Assembly: GCA_017549665.1 (NCBI GenBank)
Contig: JAFYUD010000008.1
Span: 1-11,544 of the forward strand
Source: Clostridia bacterium
Lineage (GTDB): Bacteria > Bacillota_A > Clostridia > Oscillospirales > Acutalibacteraceae
Length of the DNA: 11,544 bases
Direction: 5' to 3'
This document shows, piece after piece, positions 5,694 through 11,544 of the stretch. The notes under the pieces were generated by a model. That model saw only the letters and a program-made list of their open reading frames with translations. It made no database searches and had not been told where the DNA came from. The position numbers and the translations under genes were made by a program. Position 1 is the first letter of the stretch, and each line of letters opens with the position of its first letter.

Positions 5694-6786
5694 ATTGCAT
5701 TCTGATTGTATAAACCTTTTCGTTTTTGCCGTTGCTGTCTGCACGGTAAACATCGATTGAATCCTTGCCGAATTCAAATCCTGCACATGCGAAATAATCA
5801 TCCTTCTTCTCAGTGCCGATAACCATTGTGCAGGGCTGACCTCTGTGGTCAAATTTTGACCCCTGCTCACTTATATCAAACTTATGAGTGTGACCGCATA
5901 TCATCACGTCAGGTCTGACATTTTCTTTCAGAAGCTTCGACCAATATGTAAAAAGCTCATCCTCGACATCAAACGGAGGCTGAATTCTGAATGAAAACGG
6001 ATTATGACAGATTACAAGTCTGTGAGTGACACCTTCTGCAAGATATTCATTTTCCGCATTTTTAACAACATTTTCAAGAAATGCCGTCTGCTTTTCACGG
6101 AAGAAATGACAGCATACAGTGCCGCCGTATTCCTCATGATCATCAGGCTTGTCCTCACCGCAGTCAAGCACAATTCCCCATATACTTCCAAGACGGAAGG
6201 TGTAATAAGTCTTACCGTTGAGATTGGGGGTGTAATCTGCAATCTTCTCTGCGTAAAGACCTCGCAGATCGTGATTTCCCCTTGCAAAAACTACGGGAAT
6301 ATTGCCGTGGGTAATCTGTGAGCAGATTTCGTAAATAGTACGGAAATATCTCGGATGACCGCTGTGATTGGGGATATCACCGTTAAGAATCAGAAAATCC
6401 ATTTCACCGAAAGCCTTTGCCGCTTTCACGGGGCTTTCAACCTGATTGTGCGTATCGGAAATATGATACGCTCTGGGATTTTCTGTCCTGACAGGTCTGA
6501 ACTTGAATGTCACCTGAGTTTCAGGCTTCAGAAGAGGGAAATAAGGCTTGCGCCAGATAATCTTTCTTTCACAGATTGTATACTCCCCTGCCTTGTCAAG
6601 CTCTTTTGCAGGCACGCAAATACGGTGGATTTTCTCCAATGAACGGATTATACCGTTTGAGTCATCAAAGTAATCCTTGCCGTTGACCTTTGCCCACATA
6701 AGTGACCGACGGGCAACGGGCACCATTATCTGATATTCGTCACCCACTGCAAAAACAGCAGGTGACGGCATTTTTTTACCGAACAT
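5692..6786 (-). CDS. Calcineurin-like metallophosphoesterase with N-terminal beta domain
   Basis: The product has 364 residues and no signal peptide, so it is probably cytoplasmic. The five metallophosphoesterase motifs occur in order: D111-T-H113, G136-D137, G170-N171-H172-D173, C260-H261 and G298-H299-T-H301. All expected dinuclear metal ligands are present, so the enzyme should be active on a phosphomonoester or phosphodiester. Residues 1-105 precede the catalytic domain and look beta-rich with aromatic residues, possibly a fibronectin-III-like domain such as those preceding the catalytic domain in some phosphatases; that assignment is tentative. It is the last gene of the operon headed by the MFS transporter, 15 bases downstream of the DUF4091 gene, with only a modest AAAAGG ribosome site (6797-6802). 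The context suggests a phosphate-bearing sugar or glycoside substrate, but this is inference. Confidence 0.9.
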   Translation of the reverse strand: MFGKKMPSPAVFAVGDEYQIMVPVARRSLMWAKVNGKDYFDDSNGIIRSLEKIHRICVPAKELDKAGEYTICERKIIWRKPYFPLLKPETQVTFKFRPVRTENPRAYHISDTHNQVESPVKAAKAFGEMDFLILNGDIPNHSGHPRYFRTIYEICSQITHGNIPVVFARGNHDLRGLYAEKIADYTPNLNGKTYYTFRLGSIWGIVLDCGEDKPDDHEEYGGTVCCHFFREKQTAFLENVVKNAENEYLAEGVTHRLVICHNPFSFRIQPPFDVEDELFTYWSKLLKENVRPDVMICGHTHKFDISEQGSKFDHRGQPCTMVIGTEKKDDYFACAGFEFGKDSIDVYRADSNGKNEKVYTIRMQ

Positions 6787-6801
6787 TATGCATCAACCTT
6801 T

Positions 6802-8394
6802 TCAGTCAGCGAGAAGCTCGTTGATTTCCTTACGCTTTGCAAGAAGCCATGCCTCATCCTTGGGATAAACATTTGCGGCAATGGGTGCTTCAAGCCCTGC
6901 TTCGAGGATTGAGATAACCTTTTCTCTGCCGATTTTGTTTTCAAGGGCAACAAGAGCTTCATAGTCCTTGATTGCATCGTAGAAGACCTTGAGTCTGATT
7001 GATGCGTAGGGTGTACCGTCCTCTGCAGGGTAAACAACATAAGCATCACCTGAAGAGAATGCACCACCTGCATCAGTAACCTTGTAAGGATCAACCTTAC
7101 CCTTTGAATGCTGGGTGTAATAGAAGTTATATCCCCACTGAAGGAAGCCCTTGACATTGTATTTATACATGATAATGCCGAGAACACGTGTTCTCATTGA
7201 TGGCATGGAAATAAATCTGTTGGGATAATTATTCTTATAAGGACTGCAGCAGAAATATGTCCACAATTCGGGAACTTTTCCTGCAAAGTCGTCAATATCA
7301 GCAATGCTGGGAACGGGACACTTGATAAGCCCATGCTTTACGAATGTGAAATCTGAAAGAGCATCGATGATTTTGAACTCACCGAAGAGCTTGTTCATAA
7401 GCTTTGATGATCTTCTGTAATGGAAGTAAACTCCGAGACCCGGCTCGTCAGAAGTATGGAAAACGCAACGGTCACGGATTCCCATTTCATCGATAACACC
7501 GATGAGTGCAGGAGCGAGCTGCTTAAGGAAGCTCTTATATGCACGGCCGTGTGCATTTGTCTGCCAGCCGAAGATGCGCTTGGGTCCTTCGGGCGTTTCA
7601 GCCATGATCTTAGGTGCGTGCTTTGCGCCCCACTGTGTAAACAGATGTGACATTTCAAAATACCTGACACCGCAGCTGTCTGCAAGATTTATCCAGCGTC
7701 TGAAATTATCAAAGCAGAATGAATATTTACCCTTTTTGTCAACCTTTACATCAACAAGCTGAACGGTAGGTCTTTCACCGCCGACAGCTGTGTCGAGAGG
7801 AGGAGTGAACAAGGGAGTAAGAATGAAATTGATACCGTGTTCAACGGCGAACTTCATGTAATTGCCGACTATACGCCAGTAATCCTCAGAGAAAATCGCA
7901 ACATTGTAATGTGAAGCAAGACAGTCTGTGTGAAACCAGTGTGTACAGGTAAGAGCCTGCGCAGGAAGCTGTGCATCATTTATCTGAGCACCTACAACAA
8001 TACTTTCGGCGCCGATTCTGATTTCAATGTCCTTTTTGCCTGCAGAAGCGCATGCATATTCACACCATACAGATGTCCACTCATCCTTCTTAAGCTCAAG
8101 CTCACCGCTGAAAGGAATAAGGACATCAGGATAGTCACCGCTTTTTGCATCTCTGATGAAATAGTCATCTCTGTCATCGGGAGCTGCAAGTCCGACGGGG
8201 ACAAACATTACAGAAAAAAGCTTTGCGCCTTCATCTGCACATGAAACTGCGACAGAAGCATCACTGTCTGACTTTACTGCTATCTGAAATGAAACCTTTT
8301 CATTTTTAAGGCAGCTGATTGCATCAATTTCCACACCATTACAGATTTCATCGGGAAAAACCTTTGCAAGAGCTGATAAAATCTTTATTTCCAT
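6802..8394 (-). CDS. DUF4091-domain putative glycoside hydrolase
   Basis: The protein has 530 residues and no signal peptide. The N-terminal 140 residues look like a beta-sandwich. The central part resembles a TIM barrel like those of glycoside hydrolases (HWFHTDCLASHYNV, ILTPLFTPPLD, FEMSHLFTQWGAKHAP, CVFHTSDEPG). The C-terminal DUF4091 signature is clear: LGIIMYKYNVKGFLQWGYNFY, then SSGDAYVVYP, then SIRLKVFYDAIKDYEAL. Glu317 in TSDEP sits where a catalytic acid could lie at a strand end. DUF4091 proteins often occur in carbohydrate-use loci of gut bacteria. The absence of a signal peptide and the transporter gene upstream suggest an imported oligosaccharide as substrate. The start codon follows the transporter stop by 3 bases, with AAAAGGA at 8402-8408 as ribosome site inside that gene. 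Domain identity is confident; activity is inferred. Confidence 0.85.
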   Translation of the reverse strand: MEIKILSALAKVFPDEICNGVEIDAISCLKNEKVSFQIAVKSDSDASVAVSCADEGAKLFSVMFVPVGLAAPDDRDDYFIRDAKSGDYPDVLIPFSGELELKKDEWTSVWCEYACASAGKKDIEIRIGAESIVVGAQINDAQLPAQALTCTHWFHTDCLASHYNVAIFSEDYWRIVGNYMKFAVEHGINFILTPLFTPPLDTAVGGERPTVQLVDVKVDKKGKYSFCFDNFRRWINLADSCGVRYFEMSHLFTQWGAKHAPKIMAETPEGPKRIFGWQTNAHGRAYKSFLKQLAPALIGVIDEMGIRDRCVFHTSDEPGLGVYFHYRRSSKLMNKLFGEFKIIDALSDFTFVKHGLIKCPVPSIADIDDFAGKVPELWTYFCCSPYKNNYPNRFISMPSMRTRVLGIIMYKYNVKGFLQWGYNFYYTQHSKGKVDPYKVTDAGGAFSSGDAYVVYPAEDGTPYASIRLKVFYDAIKDYEALVALENKIGREKVISILEAGLEAPIAANVYPKDEAWLLAKRKEINELLAD

Positions 8395-8397
8395 ATC

Positions 8398-9735
8398 TTA
8401 GTCCTTTTTGAAGCCTTTCTTCTTGAGAATAACAACAGGAATAATGATAAGCACTGCAAGAATGCTTGCTGCGAGGAAGATTTCAGGTACGGGCACGTTT
8501 ACAGCTTCGCCGTATTCGTTGAGATATGTACCCATTTCGTGAGATGCAGCAAACTTATTGATTGTCCATGCACCGACCTTGGGACCTAAAACCATGGGAA
8601 TAAGAACAGCGAAAATCATTCTTACGCCCTGGAAAAGACCAACCTTGTCTTCGGGTGTATGGTCACGGACTGTTGAGTTGAGAATAATACCGAGAAGACC
8701 GTAGCCGATGAAGAAAATAACTGCACCGATTGCAAATGTGCCGAGAGTCTTCATAAAGTAAACTACTACGAGACCGATAACAAAGAAGATTGAAGCAGGA
8801 AGCACGAGGAAATCCTTACCCTTCTTATCAATAACCTTACCGATAAGAATGAGAGCAACAACAGCACCGATAAGAAGAGCTGCTGCACCGCCGATAAGAG
8901 CAGGTGTGAATTCGATTGTAGCGAAGTCAAAGCCCATGTAATGCTGGAGATAGATAAAGAGGTAGGGCATGATAACCTGGAAAGCACTGCAGTAAAGACA
9001 TGTTGCTGCGAATGCGATATAAAGCTTGTAATTTTCTTTTACAACAGAAGGTCTGAAGCCGTAAACAAGCTCTTTGAAGTAGTTTGAATCAGACTTCTTG
9101 CCTGTGCCTGAATCCTTGACTGTGAAGATACCGAGAATACCGCAAAGGATAACAAGTGCGCCGAGACCGATGAAGCAAGCGGGATAACCCAGTGCAGAAA
9201 CACCAACACCGAAGCCGACTGTTACAAGAAGCATTGCGAGAATGGGAAGGATAGCATTTACAGATTCAACCGTTGCACGGTTTGACTCATTTGTAACTTC
9301 TGTGACCCATGCATTGAAGGCTGCGTCATTACTTGTTGAGCCCATGAATGTCATGATACAGTCCATTATGATAACTGCGCTGACTGTGAATGCGATAATC
9401 TTCTGAGTGTCTGTGATGTTGAGCCATGCAGCAGTGTTTTCACGTGAAATGAAAGCAAATGCCATAACAGTAAGACCCCAGAGCACATAACCTGCTGACA
9501 GGAATACTTTACGTTTGCCCAGCTTATCACTGAGAGCACCCATTATGAAGGTTGTAAGCACAGCTGAAACTGCACTTGCTGCAACCATAAGGTTGATGTC
9601 GTCTGTTGTACCGCCGATTTCGTTAAAAAGAAATGTGTTGAAATACATGTTTTCAACATTCCATGCAACCTGACCGATAAAGCCGAAAAGTATGATGTTG
9701 AACCATGTGCGCTTTGAGAGTTTTCCGTTACTCAT
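8398..9735 (-). CDS. MFS transporter, GPH/sugar-symporter-like
   Basis: The 445-residue membrane protein has about twelve hydrophobic helices. It carries the MFS motif A between helices 2 and 3 (MGALSDKLGKRKVF) and a weaker copy in the second half (GKVIDKKGKDF). The stretch TSNDAAFNAWVTEVTNESNRATVES after helix 5 resembles glycoside-pentoside-hexuronide (MelB-like) symporters and related MFS families. It probably imports a sugar or small glycoside by cation symport. The C-terminus ends in a basic tail (KKKGFKKD). AGGGAG at 9745-9750 is 9 bases before the ATG. It is the first gene of a three-gene operon with the DUF4091 protein and the phosphoesterase, which likely process what it imports. It has its own promoter at 9769-9798 and is separated from clpP by a terminator. 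Confidence 0.88.
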   Translation of the reverse strand: MSNGKLSKRTWFNIILFGFIGQVAWNVENMYFNTFLFNEIGGTTDDINLMVAASAVSAVLTTFIMGALSDKLGKRKVFLSAGYVLWGLTVMAFAFISRENTAAWLNITDTQKIIAFTVSAVIIMDCIMTFMGSTSNDAAFNAWVTEVTNESNRATVESVNAILPILAMLLVTVGFGVGVSALGYPACFIGLGALVILCGILGIFTVKDSGTGKKSDSNYFKELVYGFRPSVVKENYKLYIAFAATCLYCSAFQVIMPYLFIYLQHYMGFDFATIEFTPALIGGAAALLIGAVVALILIGKVIDKKGKDFLVLPASIFFVIGLVVVYFMKTLGTFAIGAVIFFIGYGLLGIILNSTVRDHTPEDKVGLFQGVRMIFAVLIPMVLGPKVGAWTINKFAASHEMGTYLNEYGEAVNVPVPEIFLAASILAVLIIIPVVILKKKGFKKD

Positions 9736-9768
9736 AAGCTTATTCTCCCTTCAGAATTATATACAGAT

Positions 9769-9798
9769 ATAATAACACAACCATATATTTATTGTAAA
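9769..9798 (-). promoter_or_regulatory. Promoter for the MFS-DUF4091-phosphoesterase operon
   Basis: On the minus strand, TTTACA (9798-9793), an 18-base spacer and TATTAT (9774-9769) preceded by TGT form an extended -10 promoter. The predicted start is near 9762, about 27 bases before the ATG. An alternative -10, TATAAT at 9761-9756, has only a poor -35. Confidence 0.6.
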
Positions 9799-9809
9799 GA
9801 GAAAACAGC

Positions 9810-9844
9810 AAAAAATGGGTGCAAAAACCGAAGTTTTCACACCC
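9810..9844 (-). terminator. Intrinsic terminator after clpP
   Basis: On the minus strand, GGGTGTGAAAAC (9844-9833), a TTCG tetraloop (9832-9829) and GTTTTTGCACCC (9828-9817) form a 12-bp stem with two G-U pairs, followed by ATTTTTTG. It ends the coupling-protein/clpP transcript and lies just upstream of the next operon's promoter. Confidence 0.9.
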
Positions 9845-9854
9845 GTTTCAATTA

Positions 9855-10433
9855 TCAGTCAACTATGACATGATCTATTATTCCGTATTCCTTTGCCTCA
9901 AATGGGTCCATGTAATTATCACGGTCAGTATCACGCTCAAGCTCTTCCTGAGTTCTGCCTGTCATATCTGCAAGAAGTCTGTTCATCTTGTCTTTGACAC
10001 GACGGATATTCCTTGCTGCGATTTCCACATCACTTGCCTGACCTCTTGCGCCGCCGAGCACCTGATGAATCATGATTTCACTGTTTTCAAGTGAAAATCT
10101 CTTCCCTTTTGTACCGCCTGCAAGAAGGAATGCACCCATGCTTGCAGCCATGCCCACACAGATAGTATTGACATCACACTTGAGATGACGCATTGTATCG
10201 TAAATTGCCATGCCTGATGTCACGCTGCCGCCGGGCGAGTTGATATACAGGTATATATCCTCGTGGGGCTTCTGTGCCTCAAGCAACAGCATCTGTGCAA
10301 TCACAGACTGTGCAAGGTCATCATTTATCTCATTAAACACGAAAATGATGCGCTCCTGTAACAACCTTGAATAAAGATCATAACCGACTTCGCCCTTCGA
10401 AGTCTTTTCCACATATACAGGTGTAACAATCAT
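9855..10433 (-). CDS. clpP: ATP-dependent Clp protease proteolytic subunit
   Basis: The 192-residue protein is a canonical ClpP: a serine peptidase that forms a double heptamer and degrades proteins fed by a AAA+ unfoldase such as ClpX or ClpC. The N-terminus with [14 protein letters not shown], the [12 protein letters not shown] block at 63-74, and the triad Ser98 (GMAASMGA), His123 (MIHQVLGG) and Asp172 (DTDRDNYM) are all intact. Each triad position is offset by one from E. coli mature numbering. The length is normal. AAAGGAG at 10443-10449 gives a 9-base spacing to the ATG. The usual neighbours tig and clpX are absent. Instead, the gene follows a VirD4/TraG-type coupling protein after 16 bases and ends in its own terminator. 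It may be a second clpP paralogue or the main copy moved to a new place; a genome-wide count would decide. Identity is very secure, the role in this context is open. Confidence 0.96.
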   Translation of the reverse strand: MIVTPVYVEKTSKGEVGYDLYSRLLQERIIFVFNEINDDLAQSVIAQMLLLEAQKPHEDIYLYINSPGGSVTSGMAIYDTMRHLKCDVNTICVGMAASMGAFLLAGGTKGKRFSLENSEIMIHQVLGGARGQASDVEIAARNIRRVKDKMNRLLADMTGRTQEELERDTDRDNYMDPFEAKEYGIIDHVIVD

Positions 10434-10449
10434 TTATTATCGCTCCTTT

Positions 10450-11544
10450 TTATAAATCTCTTTTGAACAGGGTCATTTCCTTGTTTCTCAGCTTTTCGAG
10501 CACCTCGGAAAGATCCATACTGCTGTAAGGCAGGTATTCATTTGACGGAAGGTCGATGCCGGCACTCATGAATGACCCGTAGCAGTCGATATCTGCGATT
10601 TCTGTCACAATGGGATACTGTCTGCCTGCCATGATAAGAACCTCACTTGATTCCCATCCTTTTCTCAGTCGCTGCAATTCAGATGAAGAAATCAGATACC
10701 TTTCGCAGTCATCAATTGTTGTCTTGCCGCAAAGTCGTGATATTTCATCAAGCAGCTCGATTTCCTTTGAATACAGATAGAACCAGTTATCGCAGTTGCT
10801 TTTTATAGTTTCCGCCTCATCACCATACTTCTTTTTTAGCTGATGCATACTCTGCACAACGAGGAAATATCTGATATTTCTTGATCGTGCCGCAGAAATG
10901 GAGCTTGAGAAATCGGCAATGGGAGGTATATTCGCAAATTCGTCAAGTACAAAGTTGACTCTCACGGGAAGCTGACCGTCAGGCTGCTTCTGTGCCTGCT
11001 GAATCAGTGTTTCATAAGCCTGCTTGATAAATGATGAAACCAGGAAATGGAAGGTTGTCTTTTCATCGGGCACGATTATGTAAACCGCTGTTTTTTCCAT
11101 TCCTATCCTGCTCAGGTCAAAGGAGTTGTTTGCCACCATATTGACAAGCTTTCTGTTTGCAATAAACGGCTGAATCATACCGGCAAGTGTTGCAAGAGTA
11201 CAGTTTCTTGTCTTTTCAGGCTCACTTAAAACTGAGCTGTAATTCATTCCGCAGACTGTTTCGCTGCCAATGTAGCAGTTGTTGATTTTTTCAAGTCTGC
11301 TGATATTCTTTTCCATACACAGCTGCATGAATGTGCCGATATTCGCCTCTTCAGGTGTACAGGCTTCCATCATAAGCAGCAGATTTGCTGTTGCAAGCTG
11401 ACGTGCTGTCTGAACCCAGAAAAGGTCGTTGCACACATCCTCTGACTTTGCAGATATGGAGTGAACAAAGTCATTCAGCATTGTCAGCGCCTCATCCTCA
11501 AGACCCTTCTGCCACAGATCATAAGGCAGTGCAAGAGGATTCCA
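10450..11544 (-). CDS. Type IV coupling protein, VirD4/TraG family (5' end outside window)
   Basis: The visible C-terminal 364 residues run off the right edge: the frame stays open to base 11544, beginning WNPLALPYDLW, which resembles the NPL/YDL segment of TraG-like proteins. The Walker B motif VNFVLDEFANIPPI (visible residues about 196-209), the sensor-like VVQSMHQLKKKYG (Gln near 231) and DNWFYLYSKE are hallmarks of VirD4/TraG ATPases. These couple the relaxosome to a type IV secretion channel during conjugation. Walker A and the membrane helices would lie upstream, outside the window. The tail after residue about 290 shows no extra domain. No relaxase, mating-channel or integrase gene is in the window, so it could belong to an integrative conjugative element extending to the right, or be a remnant. 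The stop lies 16 bases before clpP, implying cotranscription. Confidence 0.88.
   Translation of the reverse strand, partial: WNPLALPYDLWQKGLEDEALTMLNDFVHSISAKSEDVCNDLFWVQTARQLATANLLLMMEACTPEEANIGTFMQLCMEKNISRLEKINNCYIGSETVCGMNYSSVLSEPEKTRNCTLATLAGMIQPFIANRKLVNMVANNSFDLSRIGMEKTAVYIIVPDEKTTFHFLVSSFIKQAYETLIQQAQKQPDGQLPVRVNFVLDEFANIPPIADFSSSISAARSRNIRYFLVVQSMHQLKKKYGDEAETIKSNCDNWFYLYSKEIELLDEISRLCGKTTIDDCERYLISSSELQRLRKGWESSEVLIMAGRQYPIVTEIADIDCYGSFMSAGIDLPSNEYLPYSSMDLSEVLEKLRNKEMTLFKRDL

Noticed and set aside
6359..6800. Other long shadow frames inside the phosphoesterase, DUF4091 and MFS genes, on both strands
   Set aside because: They overlap genes with clear domain evidence, lack ribosome sites, and their translations show no recognisable motif or composition.
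9736..9854. Possible small gene between clpP and the MFS gene
   Set aside because: The 119 bases are accounted for by the clpP terminator (9810-9844), the MFS promoter (9769-9798) and its ribosome site; no supported reading frame remains.
10450..11481. Treating the ATG at 11481 as the start of the coupling protein
   Set aside because: The frame continues to 11544 and the extra residues (WNPLALPYDLW) match the family; Walker A and membrane parts must lie outside.

Overview
The window reads as a compact chromosomal segment of a low-to-moderate GC Gram-positive anaerobe, most likely a gut clostridium of the Ruminococcaceae/Oscillospiraceae type. The evidence is strong AGGAGG-like ribosome sites, sigma-A type promoters (TTGTAA-N17-TATAAT), an EndoA-type MazF beside an NAD(P)HX-repair gene, a secreted dockerin-like EF-hand protein with a Thr/Glu linker, and a YtrB-like ABC transporter. 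The taxonomic placement is inference. About 95% of the window is coding and no gap exceeds 160 bases. I saw no rRNA, tRNA, CRISPR array or insertion sequence.

Layout. (1) 1-884, plus strand: the C-terminal part of an NAD(P)H-hydrate dehydratase (nnrD), then a MazF/EndoA-family endoribonuclease with no antitoxin gene between them and an imperfect inverted repeat touching the mazF ribosome site. (2) 934-1935, minus strand: a secreted protein with a signal peptide, a two-repeat dockerin-like module, a TTTEAE-repeat linker and an unrecognised C-terminal domain. It converges on mazF across a bidirectional terminator and diverges from the next operon. (3) 2093-5657, plus strand: an operon of a LCAT-like alpha/beta hydrolase, an ABC ATPase, an ABC permease and a cyclase-family metal hydrolase, with its own promoter and terminator. 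(4) 9735-5692, minus strand: an operon of an MFS/GPH-like sugar transporter, a DUF4091 putative glycoside hydrolase and a metallophosphoesterase, with its own promoter. It looks like a cassette for import and cytoplasmic breakdown of a glycan or phosphorylated glycoside. (5) 11544-9855, minus strand: a truncated VirD4/TraG type IV coupling protein followed 16 bases later by clpP, ending in a strong terminator.

The best candidates for something undescribed are the coupling-protein/clpP operon, the hydrolase-ABC-cyclase operon, whose hydrolase has a non-canonical C-x-S-x-G nucleophile elbow, and the MFS-DUF4091-phosphoesterase cassette. The antitoxin-less MazF and the N-terminal dockerin-like protein are secondary points. 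None of these is proven novel from sequence alone.
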